Source: Chitinophagaceae bacterium (GTDB lineage Bacteria > Bacteroidota > Bacteroidia > Chitinophagales > Chitinophagaceae). From it: 64,000 nucleotides of DNA. The position numbers and the translations under genes were made by a program. Where the stretch lies: assembly GCA_020403455.1 (NCBI GenBank), contig JADBXP010000002.1, positions 1-64,000 on the forward strand. Reading direction: 5' to 3'. This document shows, piece after piece, positions 1 to 7,903 of the stretch (within the stretch, counting starts at the first letter, position 1; every line of letters starts with the position of its first letter). A model generated the notes under the pieces. That model worked only from the letters and a program-made list of their open reading frames with translations, was not told the origin of the DNA and ran no database searches.

Positions 1-322
1 CACCACCTAAAAAATTTTTTTTTCGAAGCTCCAGATTCTTGGTTCCCTGCCTGTCGGCAGGCAGGGATTTCTGGCGAGGCCACCACCTAAAAAATTTTTT
101 TTTCGAAGCTCCAGATCCTTGGTTCCCTGCCTGCCGGCAGGCAGGGATTCCTGGCGAGGCCACCACCTAAAAAATTTCTTTTTTTCCGAAGCTCCAGATC
201 CTTGGTTCCCTGCATGTCGGCAGGCAGGGATTTCTGGCGAGGCCACCACCTAAAAATTTTTTTTCCGAAGCTCCAGATTCTTGGTTCCCTGCCTGCCGGC
301 AGGCAGGGATTCCTGGCGAGGC
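1..322. repeat. Tandem repeat family A, four units of 79-83 bp
   Basis: Four head-to-tail copies lie at 1-80, 81-160, 161-243 and 244-322. Each unit starts CACCACCTAAAAA, runs through a variable A/T tract (the main length difference), then a conserved stretch ending in GGCGAGGC. Each carries a dyad centred on CTGCCTGCCGGCAGGCAG. The dyad is a perfect 24-bp palindrome in units 2 (124-147) and 4 (286-309) and has one or two mismatches in units 1 and 3. Units are close to identical, so the array is recent or homogenised. The unit-length translations rich in LPAGRQG on both strands are repeat artefacts, not genes. The window begins inside the array, so its left end is unknown. Confidence 0.95.
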
Positions 323-945
323 CACATAAAGCCAGAGTGGGTGTGGGTGTGGGTGTGAAAATCTCCACACTCATGCTCCAGAGGCGCACAAGCTCTCAAA
401 CTCACACTCTTTTAGCACAACGTCAGTACGAGGCCACATAAAGCCAGAGTGTGTGTGGGGTGTGGGTGTGAAAATCTCCACACTCATGCTCCAGAGGCGC
501 ACAAGCTCTCAAACTCACACTCTTTTAGCACAACGTCAGTACGAGGCCACATAAAGCCAGAGTGGGTGTGGGTGTGGGTGTGAAAATCTCCACACTCATG
601 CTCCAGAGGCGCACAGGCTCTCAAACTCACAATCTTATAGCATAACGTCGTAAAGCCGGAGTGATAAAGCTAGTGTGAGTGTGGGATTGAGTGTGAGAAA
701 AATGGTATGAGGTATAAACTTACCACACTCAAACTACACACCCACTCTGGAATCAAACCAGCGCGAGTGTGTGTGGGTGGGGGAGTGTGAAAATCTCCAC
801 ACTCATGCTCCAGAGGCGCACAGGCTCTCAAACTCACACTCTTTTAGCATAAGGTCATAAAGCCAGCGTGATAAAGCCGGTGTGGGTGTGAAAATCTCCA
901 CGTGCTCCAGAGGCGCACACGCATAGATTCAAACCCACATTCTAA
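323..945. repeat. Tandem repeat family B, about 112-bp units decaying rightward
   Basis: Near-identical units start at 323, 435 and 548 (112 and 113 bp). Each begins CACATAAAGCCAGAGTG, has a (GTGTGG)n-type G-rich tract, then TGAAAATCTCCACACTCATG and a stretch ending TACGAGGC. From about 650 the copies degenerate: a strongly diverged one at about 651-760, a recognisable one at about 761-855 and a partial one at about 856-945. The G-rich tract varies in copy number between units. The boundary GAGGCCAC is shared with the 80-bp family immediately to the left. No open frame here has coding character. Confidence 0.92.
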
Positions 946-1157
946 CTCAATACGATCTAATGCAAGAGATGCTCAGGTACAAATTTGTTAACTGGCTTCA
1001 TATTACGCTAGGGTTATGATCGTTTGCACTATGTAAGTGTAGAAAATGAGGTATAAATACCTATCAGTTAATAACCTTTCTATTGTATAATGCACTGATA
1101 AACATCACATCAGCGTGAAATCATCACATTGATTGTCTTTTAATTAACTTTACCAAA
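946..1157. other. AT-rich gap between the repeats and the gene remnant
   Basis: No gene is visible. The stretch contains one short inverted repeat, AGGTAT-AA-ATACCT at 1049-1062, and a pair of ATCACAT-like direct repeats further right. Either could be the old operator or promoter region of the broken gene that starts at 1158. Nothing else stands out. Confidence 0.5.
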
Positions 1158-1618
1158 ATGCATACCAGATATGAACTCCAAAACATCATTTCAGGACTTG
1201 GCAATAATACAGGGAAAAATACTATCCAAGCAGCGGCCAACTACCTTAGACAAAGCAAGAAAACAAGTAGAAATGCTCAGGAGCAAGAGTTCACCAAAGA
1301 GCAAGAAACAGCGAAGTTAATTTGCTGGATCAATGAACAAGATTCATGGTTCAATCAGCACGATGAAAGTAGGTTTTTTAGCAAGTGGTGCTGAACAAAG
1401 AGTTTATTTAGATCAAGATTCCAGATTCGTTTATAAATTAAATGATACCATATTCTATCAATTCTGGCTTGACTATTTTTGTTTACCAACATACCCGCTT
1501 TGTCTTCTGTTATTGTCTGCAGAATTACTTCTTCAAAGGTCTGATACAAATAAAAAACATATTCATTGCAAAAATGAAAATGAACAAACAAATTGTCATA
1601 GTCCAAATAAAGCATTAA
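1158..1618 (+). pseudogene. Frameshifted remnant of a kinase-like accessory protein
   Basis: The first frame (from ATG 1158) reads YELQNIISG then a basic, Gln/Glu-rich stretch and WINEQDSWF, and stops at 1394. The natural continuation, FLASGAEQRVYLD, VYKLND and WLDYF, lies one frame over from about 1363 to 1475. A third segment with NYFF appears in the remaining frame from about 1520 to the stop at 1616-1618. From memory, intact homologues in many Bacteroidota read ELQNIISG, then SEGAEQKVYL, VLKLND, DYF and LHNYFF in one frame, so at least two frameshifts have broken this copy. The GAEQxVY and VYKL pieces resemble the glycine loop and ATP lysine of a protein-kinase N-lobe; such proteins have been grouped with polyvalent proteins of mobile elements. 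Only the N-terminal part is present, and it abuts the pyrC stop codon. The family label is recalled, not searched. Confidence 0.7.
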
Positions 1619-1620
1619 GA

Positions 1621-2964
1621 TTACCCATTCACTTTCAACGGCATTCCTCTTTGCTCTTCGTGAAATACACCCTCCTCATAAACCAAATGTCCGTTGACCA
1701 GGGTGTGGGTCACTTGTGTAGAAAAATTCGTTCCTTCCAGAGGTGACCAGCCACATTTGTACAAGATGTTTTCCTTGCTTACTGTCCAGTCGGCTTGCAT
1801 GTTTACCAGCACCAGATCAGCATAGTATCCCTCGCGGATAAATCCTCTTTTCTCAATATGATATAGAATCGCAGGATTGTGGCACATCTTCTCTACGATT
1901 TTTTCCAAAGAAATTTTTCCTTGTTTGTAGAACTCCAGCATCACATTCAATGAGTGTTGTACCATGGGTGCGCCCGACATAGACTGAAAATAGGGCTGCA
2001 ATTTTTCTTCCAGGGTATGCGGAGCATGATCGGTGGTGATCAGATCGATGCGATCATCTATTAGTGCTTGTAGCAGCCCATCTTTGTCTTTCTGGGTCTT
2101 GATGGCCGGATTCCATTTGATCAGCATGCCCAGTCGATCATAATCCTTGTCAGAAAACCAGAGATGGTGTACAGATACTTCTGTGGTGATCTTTTTTTCT
2201 TGCAAGGGAATATCATTCCGGAACAAATGTGTTTCGGCTTCTGTTGTTAAGTGAAGGATGTGCAGCCTTGCTCCATACTGTTTTGCCAGCCGGATTGCTC
2301 TTTCTGTGGCTTCATAGCAGGCCTGCTCGCTTCTGATCAGGGGGTGGCACCAGGCAGGTATGTTCTCGCCCCATTTATCGCGGTACAATTCCTCGTTGGC
2401 TTCTATGAGTTGCTCAATCTCTGAATGAATGGCAATGATCGATTTGCAATGAGCAAATAGCTTTTCGAGTGTAGCAGGATTGTCGGCCAGTAAGTTTCCT
2501 TTTTTGGTAAAATAGAGTCCGTCATCTGAAACAGCCAGCAATCCGGTAGTATCCAACTGAATCACTTCATCAATATTGTCATCATTCACGCCAAGGAAGA
2601 AACCAAAATTAGCCAGCGACTTCTCGCCTGCCAATCGGTATTTGTCTTCCAAAATATCCATAGACAATACATTGGGTCGGGTATTGGGCATATCGATGAA
2701 GGATGTTACTCCCCCTGCCACTGCTGCCTTGCTTTCGGAATAGAGATCCGCCTTGTGGGTTAGTCCGGGATCACGAAAATGTACTTGCCCATCAATAACG
2801 CCTGGAAGCAAAAATTTCCCCTTGCCGTCTATGATGCTATCAGCCGATTCATTGGTAAGCGTTCCGATTTTTTGGATGATGCCATTGTCTATCAGCACAT
2901 CTGCTACAAAAGACTTGCCCTCGTTGACCAAAGTGCAATTTTGAAAAAGTATTGTTTTTGCCAT
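1621..2964 (-). CDS. pyrC: Dihydroorotase
   Basis: Cyclises N-carbamoyl-aspartate to dihydroorotate in de novo pyrimidine synthesis, in the cytoplasm. The 447-residue length fits the amidohydrolase-fold class of about 430-450 residues. Visible motifs are the strand-1 metal site DGQVHFRDPG at 59-68, the GGVTSFIDMPNT segment that follows it, and the later TTDHAPH metal/catalytic motif. The first histidine of the usual HxH pair is Gln60; I recall QVHFR being common in Bacteroidota dihydroorotases, so this probably marks a subfamily rather than damage. ATG 2964 (MAKTILF) is preferred over an in-frame TTG at 2985. The gene stands alone, convergent with the broken gene to its left. TACCTTTA, about 60 bp upstream, is a possible -7 box. 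Confidence 0.92.
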   Translation of the reverse strand: MAKTILFQNCTLVNEGKSFVADVLIDNGIIQKIGTLTNESADSIIDGKGKFLLPGVIDGQVHFRDPGLTHKADLYSESKAAVAGGVTSFIDMPNTRPNVLSMDILEDKYRLAGEKSLANFGFFLGVNDDNIDEVIQLDTTGLLAVSDDGLYFTKKGNLLADNPATLEKLFAHCKSIIAIHSEIEQLIEANEELYRDKWGENIPAWCHPLIRSEQACYEATERAIRLAKQYGARLHILHLTTEAETHLFRNDIPLQEKKITTEVSVHHLWFSDKDYDRLGMLIKWNPAIKTQKDKDGLLQALIDDRIDLITTDHAPHTLEEKLQPYFQSMSGAPMVQHSLNVMLEFYKQGKISLEKIVEKMCHNPAILYHIEKRGFIREGYYADLVLVNMQADWTVSKENILYKCGWSPLEGTNFSTQVTHTLVNGHLVYEEGVFHEEQRGMPLKVNG

Positions 2965-3144
2965 AGTATGGGTGAGTTCTATCAATCTATTGTTTGAAGA
3001 GTGAATGTGTTAGAAATATCTAGTTGTAAAGGTACATTTTTAGTTTTCTTCATTGTAAGCCACAGGATATGTAGCCCAAAATATAGCATGGGGTCTTTTC
3101 AAAAATATGTAAAGGTGAGAAATAGGAGATGCTACATTTCGTCT

Positions 3145-3152
3145 TATATTTG
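3145..3152 (+). promoter_or_regulatory. Candidate -7 box TATATTTG
   Basis: Matches the Bacteroidota -7 consensus TAnnTTTG, 33 bp before the ATG of the first membrane paralogue at 3186. No TTG -33 element is seen at the expected distance, so support is moderate. Confidence 0.4.
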
Positions 3153-3185
3153 GCTACCCCCTTTTTTTTGATTAATTTATTTTAA

Positions 3186-3929
3186 ATGGAAGTACATCAT
3201 CCCCATCATTTGGCACATAAAAAGAATTGGAAAGAATATTTTTTAGAGTTCCTGATGCTTTTTCTGGCTGTGTTTCTGGGTTTTTTGGCCGAAAATGTCC
3301 GGGAGACATATATAGAAAGACACAGGGAAAAAGAATACATCTCCGGACTTATTCAAAATCTTAGATCTGATACAGCGGATATAACCAAAGTACTTGAGCG
3401 AAATCAAGTTAAGCAAGAAGCATGGACTGCACTTTTGCAATTGGCCGATAAAGATTTATCCAAACATGTGTATGACACTATTTTTTATGAAAAATTTGTC
3501 AAAGGGGCTTTTGTGCCTATTTTTCGACCAAATGATGCAACCATTGTTCAGCTCAAAAGTTCCGGGAATTTGCGATTGGTCAATAAGCAAGACGTAACAG
3601 ATAGTATATTGAGCTATGATAAAATAAGAGAAAAATTAGTTGGGCACAATGACTATTTGGTAAAAGGAAATGATGAGGTATGGGAAAAAGCGTATCCCAT
3701 CTTCAAAGCCTGGATTTTTGCTGACACATCTTACATGGATTTGAATACAAGAACTTTAATCAGATTCGATGTGCCGCCACTTAGAGTTGATCCTTTGCAG
3801 CAACAACTATTTTTTGGACAACTGGGAAGGATGATGCTGATTCTCAGGGCGAATCGAGACTATATGAATCAACAAAAAGATAAAGCAACTACCTTAATTC
3901 AATTCCTGGAGAAGCGATATAATTTGTAA
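3186..3929 (+). CDS. Single-pass membrane protein, tandem paralogue 1
   Basis: Function unknown. The 247 residues begin with a His-rich head (MEVHHPHHLAHKK), then WKEYFLEF and one hydrophobic segment at about 20-38 (LMLFLAVFLGFLAE). The remaining roughly 200 residues are charged and helical, with a conserved-looking QLKSSGNLRL motif near residue 120. The basic head and the single helix suggest an N-in inner-membrane anchor with the bulk of the protein in the periplasm. The next gene, 13 bp downstream, is a clear paralogue sharing the head, the helix and the QLKxxGNLRL motif, so the pair arose by tandem duplication and is probably co-transcribed. I recall similar proteins as hypotheticals in Chitinophagaceae but cannot name the family. 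Confidence 0.85.
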   Translation: MEVHHPHHLAHKKNWKEYFLEFLMLFLAVFLGFLAENVRETYIERHREKEYISGLIQNLRSDTADITKVLERNQVKQEAWTALLQLADKDLSKHVYDTIFYEKFVKGAFVPIFRPNDATIVQLKSSGNLRLVNKQDVTDSILSYDKIREKLVGHNDYLVKGNDEVWEKAYPIFKAWIFADTSYMDLNTRTLIRFDVPPLRVDPLQQQLFFGQLGRMMLILRANRDYMNQQKDKATTLIQFLEKRYNL

Positions 3930-3942
3930 AACATTTCAAATA

Positions 3943-4686
3943 ATGGAAGTACATCACCATTCACATACCGCCTCTCACCAAAAGAAGTGGAAAGAATATT
4001 TCTGGGAATTTTTCATGCTATTTCTGGCGGTGTTTTGTGGATTTTTAGCGGAATTGCAATTAGAGCATTATATAGAAAACCAGAGAGAAAAAAAATACAT
4101 CGTTCAACTCCAGCAAGATTTGTTAGCGGATTCTACTTCCCTGTCTACCTTTATTGAAAATGAATCGAGAAGTTATCAGAGAATAAATTCTCTATTAGAG
4201 ATATTTGTCTATAAGACCTATGATAATAAAGGAAATGAGGCATACTATTTTGCGCGACAATTAATAAGAACATCCAGTCTTTTAATGAGTGATGGAACCA
4301 TCAACCAATTAAAATTTGCCGGCAATCTTCGGTTAATTGATAAAAATGATGTGGCAAAGCGGATCATGGAGTACGATAAAGCCGGGAAAGAATTTGAAGA
4401 TTTTCAAGAAAGAAATGTGGCAAGAACAGAAGAAGCAGCCATTCAATTAGAAAATTTATTTGATGCCCGTACTTTTTACTTCATGCTGAATGACAGCAAT
4501 CAAATCGTCCGACCTGTTAATAACCCCCAATTGATTTCAAAAGTTGAACATGATATCAATACGCTGATTTTGCGTCTTCAATATGTGAAAGGAGGTACTC
4601 TACGAAAAATAAACATGGCAAAAAGGTTGCAAGGTAAATGTATTCAACTGCAAGCCATTTTGAAAGAACAATACCATCTAAACTGA
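3943..4686 (+). CDS. Single-pass membrane protein, tandem paralogue 2
   Basis: Same length (247 residues) and plan as its upstream neighbour: His-rich head MEVHHHSH, WKEYFWEF, a membrane helix (FMLFLAVFCGFLAE), then a soluble helical part. The matching motif reads QLKFAGNLRLIDKNDV, followed by IMEYDK in both copies (ILSYDK in the first). Outside the head and this motif the two have diverged strongly, which points to an old duplication kept for distinct roles, perhaps as two subunits of one membrane complex (inference). Start ATG 3943 lies 13 bp after the first gene's stop. No catalytic motif is visible. Confidence 0.85.
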   Translation: MEVHHHSHTASHQKKWKEYFWEFFMLFLAVFCGFLAELQLEHYIENQREKKYIVQLQQDLLADSTSLSTFIENESRSYQRINSLLEIFVYKTYDNKGNEAYYFARQLIRTSSLLMSDGTINQLKFAGNLRLIDKNDVAKRIMEYDKAGKEFEDFQERNVARTEEAAIQLENLFDARTFYFMLNDSNQIVRPVNNPQLISKVEHDINTLILRLQYVKGGTLRKINMAKRLQGKCIQLQAILKEQYHLN

Positions 4687-4692
4687 TAAAGA

Positions 4693-4776
4693 GTGAATAG
4701 AAAACTAATTCGATTTGTTATTTATCTGATTGTTGGTTTTGTTGTTGCATCCATCTATCGGTATTTGAAAAGATAA
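4693..4776 (+). CDS. Possible 27-residue transmembrane microprotein
   Basis: A GTG-initiated frame 6 bp after the second membrane paralogue encodes a short basic head (NRKLIR), one hydrophobic helix (FVIYLIVGFVVAS) and a short basic tail (YRYLKR). This is the classic shape of a single-pass small membrane protein. Tight spacing suggests translation coupled to the gene before it. Against it: the start is GTG and the frame is short enough to occur by chance, so it is a candidate only. Confidence 0.35.
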   Translation: MNRKLIRFVIYLIVGFVVASIYRYLKR

Positions 4777-4806
4777 CAGCAAGATTCAACAAGGAGAAGT
4801 GAATAG

Positions 4807-5832
4807 TCACACCCTTTTCAGTTGGTAGGGATAAACTTTGCCGGAAGCCCACTGTGCCACATATATATTCTCATCTTCATCCACACATACATCATGGGGA
4901 TGCTTAAAAATGGGCTCTGCCTGTGCCAACGGCCTGAGCTGTCCGTTCTCATATACAGGTTCCGTACCGCCAATATTTGATACCACCTGATTTTTTTCAT
5001 TCAGTATTGTAACAAATCCGGAATCATTCTTGTCAAGATTGGGAGAGCGCAATACCGCTGCATAGAGATACTTGCCATGTATAACCGGTCTGCAAACTGC
5101 AGCGCCAGGAATATTGATCTTCTCCAGCAATTTTCCATCCAGTGTGAATCTTTTGAAACAAGCACGTGTTCTGTCCGTTACCAATAGGGTAGGGGTTGCT
5201 GCTCGCATATCAACCGTTATGCCATGAGCATTATCGAGATTTTTTTCTTCCGGACCCCGCCCGCCAAAATAATTCAGTAAGCGACCATTGGCATCATAGT
5301 GTAAAATATATTGTAAGCCATAGCCATCCGCGACAAAAAATTCTCCATTGGGTAATACCGTAGTTTCCGTTGGAACAAACTCCTCTTTCTTTTTATAGAT
5401 ACCTGCATCCAAAGGGGCGTCAATCGTGATTAATTTGCGCCCATCTATGCTTGTTTTATATACCTGATGCAACTGGGTATCTGTGATGAAAAGAAAATCT
5501 TCCTTGCCATTGCGCTGCAGGGTGAGTCCGTGGGCACCTGGATATTCTGTGCCCCAATAGCCGAGTAGCTTTCCGGACTTATCATAAGCAAGGATATTGT
5601 TCTTGGTTTCATTGGTGAGCAGTAAGATTCTTCCCCGGCTATCCTGCACCATTTCATGGCAATCATTTACAGGATTTGCAGTGGCATCCAACTTTCCCCA
5701 AGTGGTATTCAGTTGGTATTTCTTCTCGTTGTGGCCATATACTTTCTCGGGGGCTTTTGCTAATAAACGCTTGCCTCCGAACACACCACCCGCCAATAGT
5801 AATCCATGCTGAATGAATTGTTTTCGTTTCAT
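4807..5832 (-). CDS. Exported six-bladed beta-propeller (NHL-like) protein
   Basis: A 341-residue protein with an N-terminal export signal (MKRKQFIQHGLLLAGGVF) that resembles, but does not match, a twin-arginine signal: there is KRK rather than RR. The mature part is built of repeated blades with phrases such as DSRGRILLLTNE, YDKSGKLLGYWG, YDANGRLLNYFGGRG, HGITVD and HPHDVCVDEDENIYVAQW. These are typical of NHL/SMP-30-like six-bladed propellers. It probably acts in the periplasm or at the surface as a binding or hydrolase-like propeller; the substrate cannot be read from the sequence. It is followed in the same direction by no close partner; the lipoprotein gene behind it starts 35 bp away. 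Confidence 0.8.
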   Translation of the reverse strand: MKRKQFIQHGLLLAGGVFGGKRLLAKAPEKVYGHNEKKYQLNTTWGKLDATANPVNDCHEMVQDSRGRILLLTNETKNNILAYDKSGKLLGYWGTEYPGAHGLTLQRNGKEDFLFITDTQLHQVYKTSIDGRKLITIDAPLDAGIYKKKEEFVPTETTVLPNGEFFVADGYGLQYILHYDANGRLLNYFGGRGPEEKNLDNAHGITVDMRAATPTLLVTDRTRACFKRFTLDGKLLEKINIPGAAVCRPVIHGKYLYAAVLRSPNLDKNDSGFVTILNEKNQVVSNIGGTEPVYENGQLRPLAQAEPIFKHPHDVCVDEDENIYVAQWASGKVYPYQLKRV

Positions 5833-5858
5833 CGGGGAGGGTATGACCTTAAAAAAAG

Positions 5859-6623
5859 TTATTTCTTGGGTATCCTACTGAATCCCGGTTGCATATAGGG
5901 TTCCAGCGTTTTCCAATCGAGCAATATCTCAGGGGTTTGTGATGAGCCCGGTCCAACCACATACTTGCCAAAAACAAAACCAATGCCTTCATTTCTGATG
6001 ACAAAACACTGAAAATTGGAACCAAAGAAAAATCCATCACACTTGCATTTTTCTTTATCCAATGTTACACCGTCTTCTTTCAAAAAATTTAATCCGAAGC
6101 TTTCATTGTACATATCGGTACTGAAAGTCATCGTATCCTTCGCTGCCTGCGCTGCCAGTAAGCGGGTGAGTTGAATATCGTTGTTATTGGCAAAATTCAG
6201 TATTTGCTGAATATCGAGCAACTGGTTGTTTCTGAAGCTAAAGCTTGTCACTTTCTGATTACCACTAGCACCACCGGTATTTTCATATTCATTCATCACA
6301 TAACCGACCGTTTGTGAGGAATCAGATTTCGCAGTAGTAAAGCTGATGATGTAGACATTTGTTCCTTCCTTCACATCTTTCCATTCGAACTTTTTATCAC
6401 TGACTTTTAGTTCCACCCATTTTTTAATCACTGATTCTTTGTCTTGCACGTCTTTTGGATAGCTTGCTTTGATAACATAATTAGCCGTGGAATCGATGAG
6501 CTGTTCAGTGATGGTTTCGGCAGGAACTTTTTCCTGATTCGACATGTTGATACATCCCGACAAGGTTACACTCAGCCAACATGCTGCAGCCAAAATACCG
6601 GTGGGGAGAATTCGCATTTTCAT
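5859..6623 (-). CDS. Lipoprotein with DUF3298/RsiV-like domain
   Basis: ATG 6623 gives a 254-residue protein with a lipoprotein signal: hydrophobic stretch at 5-20, then lipobox LSGC with Cys24. A longer upstream reading would put 21 unlikely residues before the signal. The mature part has the DUF3298 pattern: an early YVIKASYP strand, a central SFSFRNNQLLDIQQIL segment and a C-terminal beta strand with FVFGKYVVGPGSSQTPEILLDW. RsiV-like proteins of this fold bind lysozyme in Firmicutes, but no regulatory partner is adjacent here, so the function stays open. It is divergent from the monooxygenase gene, with a gap of about 105 bp between the two starts. Confidence 0.75.
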   Translation of the reverse strand: MKMRILPTGILAAACWLSVTLSGCINMSNQEKVPAETITEQLIDSTANYVIKASYPKDVQDKESVIKKWVELKVSDKKFEWKDVKEGTNVYIISFTTAKSDSSQTVGYVMNEYENTGGASGNQKVTSFSFRNNQLLDIQQILNFANNNDIQLTRLLAAQAAKDTMTFSTDMYNESFGLNFLKEDGVTLDKEKCKCDGFFFGSNFQCFVIRNEGIGFVFGKYVVGPGSSQTPEILLDWKTLEPYMQPGFSRIPKK

Positions 6624-6730
6624 ATTGATAGATTGAGGTTTGATAAATCGAGCATCCCCGAAAAGGGTTGTCATCCCAAATATCATCCATTTAGCTAAAT
6701 TTTGCTAATTTGTTTCATTGATTTTTAGCT

Positions 6731-7894
6731 ATGACAACTTATACCAGCGTTTCCATTCGCACGCCTCAAAGAATAGCCGAAGTGGCGTGGTTTGACGATT
6801 TATGCGGGGGTGATACTGCTTTCCTCGGAGAACTTGATCCTTCCCGCAGGAGCAATTATGAACATTGTAGTTCGATTGCTGAGGAAGCTGACCGGCATGG
6901 CTTCCGCAATATACTCCTTCCCACCTCTTATATGGTAGGGCAAGAAGGTATTCCTTTTGCAGCTGCAGTGGCACATCGAACAGAACAAATGAATCTTTTA
7001 TTGGCTATCCGTACCGGTGAAATACACCCACCCATGCTGGCAAGACACATCGCAACGCTAGATCATCTGCTCAAAGGTCGATTGACCATTAACATCATCA
7101 ATTCAGATTTACCTGGCTGTAAGGAAGACCCGGACTTGCGTTATCAACGCTGTGCAGAAGTGATTGAAATTTTGCAACAGGCATGGACCCGCGATGAGAT
7201 CGATCATCAGGGAAAAGTATATCCATCTTTTCATTTGAAAACCGACCCTGTAAAACCTTATCAGCAAAATGGTGGTCCATTGCTGTATTTCGGTGGTACT
7301 TCCCCCGGCTCGCGTGATCTCTGTGCCCGATACTGTGATGTTTTTCTGATGTGGCCTGAAACAGAAGAACAGATCTTTGCTACGATGCAAGACATGAGTC
7401 AGCGTGCTGCTGTTCAGGGCAGACAAATAGATTTTGGGTTGCGCATTCACATCATTGTGAGAGAAACAGAAACTGCTGCAAGGGAGCATGCTGCACTTAT
7501 CATGAGTAGATTTGATGCTGAAAAACTCAACTTGAAAAACCGGGCGCAGGATGCACAATCTGAAGGCGTTCGCCGACAAGATGCTTTGCGCACTGAAAAA
7601 GCGGATGCAGATGACTTTGTAGAGCCCCATTTATGGATGGGAATCGGGCGTGCACGCAGTGGCTGCGGTGGAGCATTGGTCGGAACACCCGAACAGATTT
7701 TATCGAAGCTGCAGCGTTATATGGATATGGGTATCCGTTCTTTTATTTTATCGGGGTACCCATTGAAAGAAGAAGCAGATTATGTAGCAAAATATATCTT
7801 ACCGCATCTACCATTGGCTCAGCTGAATGTGTTGCAGGGAAGAAAGCCAACAACAGAACCCATTACCCCCCTCACTTCAGCACCTCTGCAATAA
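6731..7894 (+). CDS. SsuD-like FMN-dependent monooxygenase (luciferase-like fold)
   Basis: A 387-residue bacterial luciferase-like (LLM) enzyme. The alkanesulfonate monooxygenase layout is visible: ILLPTSY near 61, LLLAIRTGEIHPPMLARHIATLD at about 88-111 followed by GRLTINIINSD, FGLRIHIIVRET in the middle, and the phosphate-binding GIGRARSGCGGALVG near the C-terminus. Enzymes of this group use reduced FMN and O2 to cleave C-S bonds of sulfonates or to oxidise other small organics. No flavin reductase (ssuE) or ABC sulfonate importer is adjacent. Instead a solute symporter starts 9 bp downstream, so the pair probably forms an operon for uptake and oxidation of one substrate (inference). Confidence 0.88.
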   Translation: MTTYTSVSIRTPQRIAEVAWFDDLCGGDTAFLGELDPSRRSNYEHCSSIAEEADRHGFRNILLPTSYMVGQEGIPFAAAVAHRTEQMNLLLAIRTGEIHPPMLARHIATLDHLLKGRLTINIINSDLPGCKEDPDLRYQRCAEVIEILQQAWTRDEIDHQGKVYPSFHLKTDPVKPYQQNGGPLLYFGGTSPGSRDLCARYCDVFLMWPETEEQIFATMQDMSQRAAVQGRQIDFGLRIHIIVRETETAAREHAALIMSRFDAEKLNLKNRAQDAQSEGVRRQDALRTEKADADDFVEPHLWMGIGRARSGCGGALVGTPEQILSKLQRYMDMGIRSFILSGYPLKEEADYVAKYILPHLPLAQLNVLQGRKPTTEPITPLTSAPLQ

Positions 7895-7903
7895 TTCAAT
7901 GCC

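Noticed and set aside
7..441. Open frames inside the repeat block, rich in LPAGRQG and PRIWSFEKK
   Set aside because: They repeat with the DNA unit on both strands, lack plausible starts and arise from the palindrome; they are not genes.
1..945. CRISPR array
   Set aside because: Units are 80 and 112 bp with no unique spacers between identical short repeats, and no cas gene is present.
7109..7630. 173-residue frame antisense to the monooxygenase
   Set aside because: The sense gene is a clear luciferase-like enzyme; the antisense frame has no domain and no start context.
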